Below are positions 5,703 through 12,739 of a stretch of 14,073 nucleotides of DNA, one piece after another (positions within the stretch are counted from its first letter, which is position 1; the number at the start of each line of letters is the position of its first letter). The notes beneath the pieces were generated by a model, which saw only the letters and a list, made by a program, of their open reading frames with translations, was not told the DNA's origin and did no database searches. The DNA is from JBCDBY01 sp039182715 (GTDB lineage Bacteria; Planctomycetota; PLA2): NCBI GenBank assembly GCA_039182715.1, contig JBCDBY010000101.1:1-14073 (forward strand), written 5' to 3'. The position numbers and the translations under genes are program-made.

Positions 5703-7228
5703 CGACGCAGCTCGTCTGGTTCAAGCGCGATCTGCGCGTCACCGATCACATGCCGCTGCGCCGCGCGTCCCAGCTCGGGCCGGTGCTCTGCCTCTATGTC
5801 TACGAGGACGATCTTCTGGCGGGCGAAGATGCCCACGCCTGCCACGTCACGTTCGTGAACGAGTCGCTGGCGGTCCTGCGCGAAGAGCTGAAGCAGCACG
5901 GCGGCCGGCTGGTGATTCGCCGCGGCCGCATGCCGGACGTGCTCGACGAGCTGCACGAGGAGACGCGGTTCGGCACGATCTGGGCGCACGAAGAGACCGG
6001 CAACGGGCTCAGCTACGCGCGCGACCGGCGTGTCCGCGCGTGGGCGAAGCGCAAGGGCGTGATCTTCCACGAGTTCTTCCAGAACGGCGTGGTGCGCCCG
6101 CTCAAGCGGCGGGACGGATGGTCGCGCCACTGGAACGAACGCATGACCGCGCCGCTCGCCAAACCGCCCCGGCCGATCGAGGCCGTGGATGCGCCGGGCT
6201 GCGGCATCCTCGCGCCGGCCGAGCTCGGCGTGGCCGGCGAGCCCCGCATCGGCGCGCAACCCGGCGGCTCCCACGAGGCGCAGTCGCTGCTGCGGAGTTT
6301 CCTGTACGAACGCGGACGACACTACCGCAAGGAGATGTCGAGCCCGGTCACCGCGTGGGACAGCTGCAGCCGACTTTCGCCGCATCTCGCGTACGGCACG
6401 ATCTCGATGCGCGCGATCGCGACCGCGCTGCGCGAACGGCAGGCGGAGCTGCGCGACATGGCGAAGCCGCCCACCGGCTGGCTTGCGTCGCTCAAGTCCT
6501 ACGAGGGCCGGCTGCACTGGCACTGCCACTTCATGCAGAAGCTGGAGGACGAGCCGCGGCTGGAGTTCGAGAACATGGCGCGCAGCTACGACGGCATGCG
6601 CGAAGAGGAGTTCGACCCGGCCCGCTTCGACGCGTGGTGCGCGGGACAAACCGGCTTTCCCATGGTCGACGCCTGCATGCGCGCGCTCGAGGAGACCGGC
6701 TGGATCAACTTCCGCATGCGCGCAATGCTGATGTCGTTCGCCTCGTACCACCTCTGGCTGCACTGGCGCCCCACGGCGCTCCACCTCGCCCGCCTCTTCG
6801 TCGACTACGAGCCGGGGGTGCACTACAGCCAGGCGCAGATGCAGTCGGGCGTGACCGGCATCAACGCCACGCGCATGTACTCCCCTGCCAAGCAGGTGCT
6901 CGACCAGGACCCGGAGGGCCGGTTCCTGCGGACCTGGCTGCCGGAGCTGGCGGGCGTGCCGACGGAGCATCTCGCCGAGCCGCACAGGATGACGCGAAGC
7001 GAGCAGGAGGCGGCGGACTGCCGGATCGGCGTGGACTATCCCGCCCCGATCGTCGATCACAAGGCGGCGGTCGGGCAGGCGCGGCGCCGGATCAGCGCCA
7101 TCCGGTCGACAGAGAGCGCGCGCGCGGAGGCAGAGCAGATCTTTCTACGACATGGAAGTCGGAAACGTACGGCCCGCGCGTCCTCGCCGAAAGCCGCGAA
7201 AACGCGGACCAGATCGAAAAGAGAATGA
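5699..7228 (+). CDS. Deoxyribodipyrimidine photolyase / cryptochrome-family protein
   Basis: 509-residue photolyase-superfamily protein. The N-terminal Rossmann antenna domain starts LVWFKRDLRVTDH. The C-terminal FAD domain has SRLSPHLAYGTIS, RLHWHCHFMQKLEDEP, FPMVDACMRALEETGWINFRMRAM and RMYSPAKQVLDQDPEGRFLR. It begins at GTG 5699, which overlaps the previous TGA (GTGA), so translation is coupled. It belongs to a subclade with HYSQAQMQSGVTGIN where E. coli CPD photolyase has GGWQWAASTGTD. The tryptophan next to FAD (W382 in E. coli) is therefore absent in my hand alignment. The last ~40 residues are a Lys/Arg/Ser-rich tail. CPD repair is the likely function, but a signalling cryptochrome role cannot be excluded. 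Confidence 0.88.
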   Translation: MTTQLVWFKRDLRVTDHMPLRRASQLGPVLCLYVYEDDLLAGEDAHACHVTFVNESLAVLREELKQHGGRLVIRRGRMPDVLDELHEETRFGTIWAHEETGNGLSYARDRRVRAWAKRKGVIFHEFFQNGVVRPLKRRDGWSRHWNERMTAPLAKPPRPIEAVDAPGCGILAPAELGVAGEPRIGAQPGGSHEAQSLLRSFLYERGRHYRKEMSSPVTAWDSCSRLSPHLAYGTISMRAIATALRERQAELRDMAKPPTGWLASLKSYEGRLHWHCHFMQKLEDEPRLEFENMARSYDGMREEEFDPARFDAWCAGQTGFPMVDACMRALEETGWINFRMRAMLMSFASYHLWLHWRPTALHLARLFVDYEPGVHYSQAQMQSGVTGINATRMYSPAKQVLDQDPEGRFLRTWLPELAGVPTEHLAEPHRMTRSEQEAADCRIGVDYPAPIVDHKAAVGQARRRISAIRSTESARAEAEQIFLRHGSRKRTARASSPKAAKTRTRSKRE

Positions 7229-7311
7229 ACATCGGCACCCTTTGAATATCGGCAATCAAGGGGACATCTCCGTAGATCCGCTGTCCCGTATCGGACGAAT
7301 ACCTTGGTGAC
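7229..7311 (+). promoter_or_regulatory. Gap inside the operon with a hairpin; possible internal promoter
   Basis: This 83-nt space is the only sizeable gap in the plus-strand gene run. GGGACA (from about 7260) can pair with TGTCCC about 15 nt later. There is no T-run after it, so it looks like a processing or leader hairpin rather than a terminator. AT-rich patches (TTTGAATATC, GAATACCTT) could serve a second promoter for the SDR-to-YqjF genes, but I see no strong consensus. Confidence 0.25.
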
Positions 7312-8046
7312 ATGCAAGGTTCCGTCCAGCTCGTTCTCGGCGCCACCGGCGGCATCGGATCCGCCCTCGCGCGCCAGCTCGCCGCCCAGGAGGCGCAATT
7401 GGTGCTCGCCGGCCGCGACGAGGCGCGCCTGGCCGCGCTCGGCCGCGACCTCGGCGCCAGCACGCGCGTCTTCGACGCGACCGACACCGACGCCACGGTC
7501 GACTGGGTGCACAGCGCCGCCAAGGAGTTCGGGCGCGTGGACGGGATCGCCAACTGCATCGGATCCCTGCTTCTCAAACCGGGACACCTGACCAAAGTCG
7601 AAGAGTGGGACCACACCATCGCGACCAACCTCACCACCGCGTTCGGCGTCGTGCGCGCCGCGGGCCGCGCGATGCGCAAGACGGGCGGCAGCGTCGTGCT
7701 GCTCTCCACCGCCGCCGCCAGCATCGGCCTGCCCAACCACGAGGCGATCGCCGCGGCGAAGGCGGGCATCGAGGGCATGGCGCGCAGTGCCGCGTCGACC
7801 TACGCCCGCGAGCAGATCCGCTTCAACGTGGTCGCGCCGGGCCTCACGCGCACGCCGCTTACCACCCACATCACCGGCAACGAGGCGGCGGCAGCGGCCT
7901 CCTCCGCCATGCATCCGCTGCAGCGCTTCGGCGAGGCGCCGGAGGTCGCGTCCGCGATCCGCTGGCTGCTCGATCCCGATCAGGCGTTCGTCACGGGACA
8001 GGTCATCGGCGTCGACGGCGGCCTGGCGAGGGTGCGCTCGCGATGA
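7312..8046 (+). CDS. Short-chain dehydrogenase/reductase with missing catalytic tyrosine
   Basis: 244-residue SDR with the NAD(P)-binding motif GATGGIG (residues 10-16), Asn106 in ATNL, Ser132 in VVLLSTAAAS, and the C-terminal FVTGQVIGVDGG signature. In place of the classical YxxxK the sequence reads PNHEAIAAAKAG: Lys150 is present, but residue 146 is Ile and there is no Tyr nearby; His143 is the closest titratable side chain. Closely similar LPNHEAIAAAK proteins exist as a recognisable SDR subgroup, so this is probably a subfamily trait rather than decay. Substrate is unknown. The ATG at 7312 has a weak GGTG upstream and follows an 83-nt gap after the photolyase. The TGA overlaps the next ATG (ATGA). 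Confidence 0.85.
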   Translation: MQGSVQLVLGATGGIGSALARQLAAQEAQLVLAGRDEARLAALGRDLGASTRVFDATDTDATVDWVHSAAKEFGRVDGIANCIGSLLLKPGHLTKVEEWDHTIATNLTTAFGVVRAAGRAMRKTGGSVVLLSTAAASIGLPNHEAIAAAKAGIEGMARSAASTYAREQIRFNVVAPGLTRTPLTTHITGNEAAAAASSAMHPLQRFGEAPEVASAIRWLLDPDQAFVTGQVIGVDGGLARVRSR

Positions 8047-8465
8047 CTCTTCTGCTGCACGCGTTCGCCAGCCTCATGATGCTCGGAGTCATCTGGACCG
8101 TGCAGGTGGTGCACTATCCGCTCTTCCGGGCGGTGGGTCGCGACCACTGGGTGCGCTACCACCAGCGCCACGTGCAGTCGATGGGCCTGATCGTCGGCCC
8201 GCTCATGTCGCTCGAGCTTCTCACCGCCGGACTGCTCGTCTTCGCCCGCCCGCCGGTTCTGCCGATGTGGGCGGTCGTCGCCAACCTCGTGCTCGTCCTG
8301 TCCACCTGGCTGTCGACCGGCTTCCGCGAGATGCCGCGGCACCAGAAGCTGGCGCTGCGCTACGACGGTCCCGGCATCAAGCAGCTCGTGCGCGGCAACT
8401 GGTTCCGGACGCTGGCATGGAGCCTGCACGGCGTGCTCGTGCTCTATCTTCTCTGGCTCTCATGA
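8043..8465 (+). CDS. Small four-helix integral membrane protein of unknown function
   Basis: 140-residue protein with four predicted transmembrane helices at about residues 3-22, 47-68, 73-92 and 121-139. Charged loops between them include VVHYPLFRAVGRDHW, YHQRH and REMPRHQKLALRYDG. Several histidines (24, 39, 43, 100) sit close to the membrane interfaces and could hold a metal or haem, but this is speculation. It begins at ATG 8043 inside the SDR stop codon (ATGA) and its own TGA overlaps the following ATG (ATGA). It is thus locked between an SDR and a CrtI-like enzyme and probably works with one of them at the membrane. I recognise similar uncharacterised proteins but no named family. Confidence 0.85.
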   Translation: MTLLLHAFASLMMLGVIWTVQVVHYPLFRAVGRDHWVRYHQRHVQSMGLIVGPLMSLELLTAGLLVFARPPVLPMWAVVANLVLVLSTWLSTGFREMPRHQKLALRYDGPGIKQLVRGNWFRTLAWSLHGVLVLYLLWLS

Positions 8466-9844
8466 CGCGCACGCACGATGTCCTGGTCATCGGTGCCGGC
8501 TTCGGCGGCCTCGGCAGCGCGCTGCGTCTCGCGGAACACGGCGTCGACGTGGTGCTGTGCGAGGCGCTCGGCTACCCGGGCGGATGCGCCTGCACGTTCA
8601 AGCGCAACGGGCACAAGTACGAGGCGGGCGCGACGCTCTTCTCGGGCCTCGGCGAGGGCCAGCTCTTCCGGCAGTGGATCGATCGCTACGGGCTCGACGT
8701 CGAGGTCGAATGGCTCGACCCGGTGCTCACCTTCCGCGCGCCCGGCTACGAGCTGGAGATTCCGCGCGCGCGCGACGTGCTGGTGGAGCGCTTCGCGGAC
8801 ATGCCCGGCGCCCCGCGTCAGGCGATCTACAACTTCTTCGCCGAGCAGAAGCGCGTCGCCGACATTCTCTGGAGCCTGCTCGACGATCCGGTGCTGCTGC
8901 CGCCGTTCGACTTCGGCGGCTTCGTACGTCACCTCGGCCGGCTTCCGCGCTATCTGCCGCTGGCGCGCTTCGCGGGACGCTCGGTGCACGCGATCCTCAA
9001 GCGCCACGGCCTCGCCACATTCGAGCCCTTGCGCCTCTACCTCGACGCGCTCTGCCAGATCACCGTGCAGTGCGGGATCAAGGAGGCGGAGTCCACCGTC
9101 GGCCTCGCCACGATGGACTACTACTTCCGCGGCACCGGGCACGTCCGTGGCGGCATCGGCGAGCTCGCCAAGGGGCTGGTCGCGGCGATCCGCCAGGTGG
9201 GCGGCGAGGTGCGCTACGCCTCGCCCGTCGGCAAGCTGCGACGCGACGGCGCCGTCTGGGTCGCCGACACGCCGCGCGGCGAGGTGCGCGCGCGGCGCGT
9301 GGTCGCCAACGTGCTTCCGCAGGCGCTGCACCACCTCACGGGCGAAAAGCCGTTCGACGGACTGACCGAGGAGGTCGAGTCCGGCTGGGGCGCCTGCATG
9401 CTGTACCTCGTCGCGCGCGACGACGTCGGGCCGCGCCACCTGCAGATGGTGCTCGATCCGACGCAGCCGCTGCAGGAGGGCAACCATCTCTTCGCCTCGC
9501 GCACGGAGACGATCACCGTTTCGACCCACGTGCGCATCGGCCGCAGCGACATGCCTGCCGTGCAACAGAAGATGCGCGAGGGCATTGCGCGCATGGCGCC
9601 GGAATGGGAGATCGTCGACGAGTTCACCGCCTCGCCGCGCACCTTCGAGCGCTGGACGCGGCGGCCGGGCGGCTACGTCGGCGGCGTGCCGCGCCGCGCG
9701 GGCCAGATTCCGGCGCTGCGTACCGCGACGCCGGACGGGCTGCATCTGGTCGGCGACTCGGTCTTTCCCGGACAGAGCACGTTCGCGGCCGCACTCGGCG
9801 GCTACAAGCTCGCCCAGAAGTTGTCGCAGAAGTTGGCGCGTTAG
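8462..9844 (+). CDS. CrtI/CrtISO-like FAD-dependent carotenoid (phytoene desaturase-family) oxidoreductase
   Basis: 460-residue flavoprotein. The N-terminal VLVIGAGFGGLGSALRLAEHG gives the GxGxxG FAD fold (residues 11-16). It is followed by CEALGYPGGCACTF, and the C-terminal HLVGDSVFPGQSTFAAALGGYKLA is the hallmark of the carotenoid desaturase/isomerase (CrtI, CrtD, CrtISO) and related retinol-saturase family. Family members are usually 490-510 residues, so this is slightly compact. Carotenoid or another polyene/isoprenoid is the likely substrate, which fits the photolyase neighbourhood. No phytoene synthase or cyclase is in the window, so the pathway step is open. Start ATG 8462 overlaps the preceding stop. 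The TAG at 9842 is followed after 9 nt by the next gene. Confidence 0.85.
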   Translation: MTRTHDVLVIGAGFGGLGSALRLAEHGVDVVLCEALGYPGGCACTFKRNGHKYEAGATLFSGLGEGQLFRQWIDRYGLDVEVEWLDPVLTFRAPGYELEIPRARDVLVERFADMPGAPRQAIYNFFAEQKRVADILWSLLDDPVLLPPFDFGGFVRHLGRLPRYLPLARFAGRSVHAILKRHGLATFEPLRLYLDALCQITVQCGIKEAESTVGLATMDYYFRGTGHVRGGIGELAKGLVAAIRQVGGEVRYASPVGKLRRDGAVWVADTPRGEVRARRVVANVLPQALHHLTGEKPFDGLTEEVESGWGACMLYLVARDDVGPRHLQMVLDPTQPLQEGNHLFASRTETITVSTHVRIGRSDMPAVQQKMREGIARMAPEWEIVDEFTASPRTFERWTRRPGGYVGGVPRRAGQIPALRTATPDGLHLVGDSVFPGQSTFAAALGGYKLAQKLSQKLAR

Positions 9845-9853
9845 ACTCTGCGC

Positions 9854-10513
9854 ATGTCCGAGCCCGTCTTCGTCCCGCTCCCGGAGCGCTACGTCCCCGA
9901 CACGACGCCCGAGGAGGCGGCGCGCGCCTTCTGCGAACGCATGGCGACGCGCCGGAGCATTCGCATGTTCTCGGACGCACCGGTGTCGCGGGAGACGATC
10001 GAATGGATCGTGCGCGCGGCGGGCGGCGCACCGAGCGGCGCGAACAAGCAGCCCTGGCACTTCGTCGCGGTCTCCGATCCGGCGCTGAAGCGGCGCATCC
10101 GCGAGGGCGCCGAGCAGGAGGAGCGCGCGTTCTACGAGCGACGCGCGAGCGAGCGCTGGCTGGAGGACCTCGCGCCGCTCGGCACGGACGAGCACAAGGA
10201 GTACCTCGAGATCGCGCCGTGGCTCGTCGTGGTCTTCCTGGTACCGCGCGGCCCGGAGGGCGAGCAGCACTACTACGCGCAGGAGTCGGTCGGCCTCGCG
10301 TCGGGGCTGCTGCTGGCGGCGGCACACCACGCGGGCCTCGCCACGCTCACCCACACGCCAAGCCCGATGGGCTTCCTCAACGGCATCCTCGGCCGTCCGG
10401 AGAAGGAGCGGCCGTACCTGCTTGTTCCGATCGGCTACCCCGCCGACGGTTGCACCGTGCCGGCGCACGCGCTCGAGAAGAAGCCGCTGGAGGACATTCT
10501 TGAAGTCCGCTAG
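9854..10513 (+). CDS. Nitroreductase-family protein, iodotyrosine deiodinase-like
   Basis: 219-residue FMN protein of the nitroreductase fold. RRSIRMFSDAPV and GGAPSGANKQPWHFV bind FMN. ESVGLASGLLLAAAHHAGLATLTHTPSPMGFLNGILGRP is the helix and product-side core seen in halotyrosine deiodinases. The zwitterion-binding lid triad of mammalian iodotyrosine deiodinase (Glu153, Tyr157, Lys178, spacing 4 and 21) is reproduced exactly as Glu90, Tyr94 and Lys115 in EERAFYERR...DEHKEY. This points to reductive dehalogenation or binding of a halogenated aromatic amino acid rather than general nitroreduction. Activity is an inference from those residues. It starts at ATG 9854, nine bases after the CrtI-like gene, and the next gene probably begins inside its last codons. 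Confidence 0.88.
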   Translation: MSEPVFVPLPERYVPDTTPEEAARAFCERMATRRSIRMFSDAPVSRETIEWIVRAAGGAPSGANKQPWHFVAVSDPALKRRIREGAEQEERAFYERRASERWLEDLAPLGTDEHKEYLEIAPWLVVVFLVPRGPEGEQHYYAQESVGLASGLLLAAAHHAGLATLTHTPSPMGFLNGILGRPEKERPYLLVPIGYPADGCTVPAHALEKKPLEDILEVR

Positions 10514-11183
10514 GCCGATCATGTTCCAGCGCTGGTGCGAGGTCTGTTTCCTCCACTGGCCGGTCGACCCCGACGAGCTGCAGAAGCTGCTGCCCAAGGG
10601 GCTCACCGTCGACACGTGGGACGACAAGGCGTGGATCGGCATCGTGCCGTTCCGCATGGAGGGCATCCGCTTCCGCTACATGCCGGCCATTCCCGGCACG
10701 AGCGCGTTTCCGGAGATGAACGTGCGCACCTACGTGCGGCACGACGACAAGCCGGGCGTCTGGTTCATCAGCCTCGACGCGGCCAGCGCGCTGGCGGTCG
10801 CGACGGCGCGCGCCTGGTTCGGGCTGCCCTACTTCCACGCGAAGATGAGCACCCGCAACGAGAACGGCACGATCCACTACGCCTCCATGCGCAAGCCGGG
10901 GCCGGCGAGCCTCGAGGGCTGGTATCGCGGCGTCGGCGCGGTGGAGCCGGCCAAGCCGGGTTCCTTCGACCACTTTCTCGTGGAGCGCTACTGCCTCTAC
11001 GCCGCCAAACGCGGCCGCATTCTGCGGGGCGACATCAAGCACGAGCCGTGGCCGCTGCAGCGCGCGGAAACCGAGCTGGCCTTCCGCGACCTCTCCCCGC
11101 TCCCGCTCCCCGACATCGAGCCGGTCCGCCACTACGCGGCGGCGGTCGACGTGGACATCTTTTCACCGTACGTCGTCGGATAG
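10500..11183 (+). CDS. DUF2071 / YqjF-family protein
   Basis: 227-residue protein of the YqjF/DUF2071 family (acetoacetate-decarboxylase-like fold), of unknown biochemical role. Typical segments are FLHWPVDPDELQKLLPKGL, WDDKAWIGIVPFRM, FPEMNVRTYVRH, ARAWFGLPYFHAKM and FLVERYCLYA. I chose the TTG at 10500 because GGAGG (10489-10493) lies six bases upstream and the added MKSARPIMFQRW restores the RP...RW start seen in relatives. The alternative is ATG 10521, with only a weak AGG. With the TTG start the gene overlaps the nitroreductase by 14 bp. It is the last gene of the plus-strand run, and its 3' end overlaps the convergent minus-strand gene by 21 bp. Confidence 0.82.
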   Translation: MKSARPIMFQRWCEVCFLHWPVDPDELQKLLPKGLTVDTWDDKAWIGIVPFRMEGIRFRYMPAIPGTSAFPEMNVRTYVRHDDKPGVWFISLDAASALAVATARAWFGLPYFHAKMSTRNENGTIHYASMRKPGPASLEGWYRGVGAVEPAKPGSFDHFLVERYCLYAAKRGRILRGDIKHEPWPLQRAETELAFRDLSPLPLPDIEPVRHYAAAVDVDIFSPYVVG

Positions 11184-12653
11184 CTCCCAATCCACCGCTT
11201 GGGATCGGTAGCCGACGGTGATCTTCCGGCGCTGGATGCCGATGCCGTGGTCGACGCCCTGCACGCGGTCGACGAGCACCAGCTCGTAGCGGCCGGCGAG
11301 CACGCGATCGAAGACCGCCGGCTTTTCGCCGAGCGTGACGTAGCGCATCCAGGCGACCAGCTCCGGCGCGCGCTCGTCGAGGCGGCGGATCCCGCAGAAG
11401 AGGTCGCGGAGCGGCTTGCCGTCTCTCGTCACCGAGACCTGGAGGCGCGCGCGACCACGCGCCAGCAGCCGCGCGCGCGGCGGCGTGACGTCGAACTGCC
11501 ACGAGGAGTTCGAGTCGAGCTCCGTCAGCCGCGCCAGCCGCATGCTGGCGTAGCGCAGCAGCACCGGGCCGTCGGCGAGTGGCTTGCCGTACTCGACGCG
11601 CGCTCCCCCTCCACGCGGGAGGCGAAGCGCCGTGGTGCCCCGATCGCCCTGCAGATCGGTCACGAAGAGCTGCGCGAATCGCAGGCCGGCCGGCATCGTC
11701 TCCCAGCGGAACAGCGGCTCGAACCGCGCGCCCGGCGGCCGCGAGCCGCCCAGCCGCACGATGGTCGTCCGGCCGCTCGCAACGTTCGCTTCGCGCACGC
11801 GCGTGGCGCCCGTCGGAAGCGTCGCGATCACGCGGTACCGGCCGGGCGGCAACGCCGCGAATCGATAGACGGGCGCGGCGCCGGGCAGGTCCGGCGTCTG
11901 CTTGCGCGCGACGACCCGCGTCCCGTCGCGGTTCCAGACGGTGAGCGCCGGATCGGTCGGGAAGTCGGTGCGCACCTGGAGCACGCCCGCGTCCTCGAGG
12001 TGGTAGTCGACCGTCTTCGTGTTGCCGCCGTAGAGTACGAACTCCGCGCGCGCGCCGCGGCTCTTCTTCCGGACGACGTTCTGGCGCGCGAAGGAGCCGG
12101 TGGAACGCATGTCGAGCACGAACTTGCCGGCGGGCAGTCGATCGAAAAGCACCTCGCCCTTCACGTTGGTTTCGGCAAAGCCGTACGGCGTCCAGCGCCG
12201 CTTGCGACCCGGATCGGCGTAGAGCAGAACGCGCGCGCCCGGCACCGGCTTGCCGCTCCGCGTGCGCGCCCGTACCCGGACGGCGTGCGTGCCGCGTTTC
12301 AGGACGACGCGCAGGACCAGATCGGGGACCGGTCCCTCCGGCGGTACCTCGAACCACTCCGGCTCGATCGAGACAAGGTCACGGGGCACGCGGATGCGCG
12401 CCGCGCCGGTCAGCATGATCGAGTGGAATCGGAATCGGTAGCGGCCCCCGCGTGCGAGGTCGACCTGGATCCGGAAGGTGTCGCGGGTGAAGATCCGGGT
12501 GCGGCCGCCGACGCTGCTGCGGGCGTGCAGATTGACCCAGCCCACGCCGAGCTCCTCGAAGACGGCGGGCATCTCCACGCGCCCGGAGACGGCGACCGTC
12601 TCTTCGGCGGCGGCGATGGCCCCCAGAAACAGCAGCATCCACCCGATCCGCAC
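11163..12653 (-). CDS. Secreted protein with carboxypeptidase-regulatory-like (prealbumin-like) repeats
   Basis: About 496 residues. The N-terminus VRIGWMLLFLGAIAAAEE looks like a signal peptide with an AAA-type cleavage site, so the protein is exported. Three beta-rich segments follow the CarboxypepD_reg pattern 'G-K-P-V-P-G-A-x-V ... T-N-x-x-G-x-x-x-F-x-x-L-P-A-G-K-x-x-L': one about residues 120-185 (RSGKPVPGARVLLY ... FDRLPAGKFVLDM), one about 240-305 (RFAALPPGRYRVIATL) and one near the C-terminus (RDGKPLRDLF ... FDRVLAGRYELVLVD). There is no catalytic domain, so it is a binding or structural protein. GTG 12653 directly follows AAAGGAGGG with almost no spacing; ATG 12638 is the alternative. 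An upstream in-frame TTG at 12707 lacks a Shine-Dalgarno. It diverges from the regulator gene. Confidence 0.75.
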   Translation of the reverse strand: MRIGWMLLFLGAIAAAEETVAVSGRVEMPAVFEELGVGWVNLHARSSVGGRTRIFTRDTFRIQVDLARGGRYRFRFHSIMLTGAARIRVPRDLVSIEPEWFEVPPEGPVPDLVLRVVLKRGTHAVRVRARTRSGKPVPGARVLLYADPGRKRRWTPYGFAETNVKGEVLFDRLPAGKFVLDMRSTGSFARQNVVRKKSRGARAEFVLYGGNTKTVDYHLEDAGVLQVRTDFPTDPALTVWNRDGTRVVARKQTPDLPGAAPVYRFAALPPGRYRVIATLPTGATRVREANVASGRTTIVRLGGSRPPGARFEPLFRWETMPAGLRFAQLFVTDLQGDRGTTALRLPRGGGARVEYGKPLADGPVLLRYASMRLARLTELDSNSSWQFDVTPPRARLLARGRARLQVSVTRDGKPLRDLFCGIRRLDERAPELVAWMRYVTLGEKPAVFDRVLAGRYELVLVDRVQGVDHGIGIQRRKITVGYRSQAVDWELSDDVR

Positions 12654-12739
12654 CCCTCCTTTGTAGCCCACGGAGCGGATTTCGGGCGAAGCCGGGAAGT
12701 TTTTCAAAGTGCGCCGGGCGACGGCCCGAACGGTGCCGT
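12654..12739. promoter_or_regulatory. Divergent intergenic region between secreted protein and AAA+/Fis regulator
   Basis: 86 bp between divergent genes. It contains AT-rich AAGTTTTTCAAAG (about 12698-12710) that could supply a -10/-35 element, and a small hairpin CGGGC-GACG-GCCCG (12715-12728) nine bases before the regulator's GTG. No -24/-12 sigma-54 promoter is visible. An enhancer site for the neighbouring regulator could be here but is not identifiable. Confidence 0.3.

Noticed and set aside
7255..7295. Intrinsic terminator between the second photolyase and the SDR
   Set aside because: The GGGACA/TGTCCC pairing has a 15-nt loop and no following T-run, so it is too weak to call a terminator.
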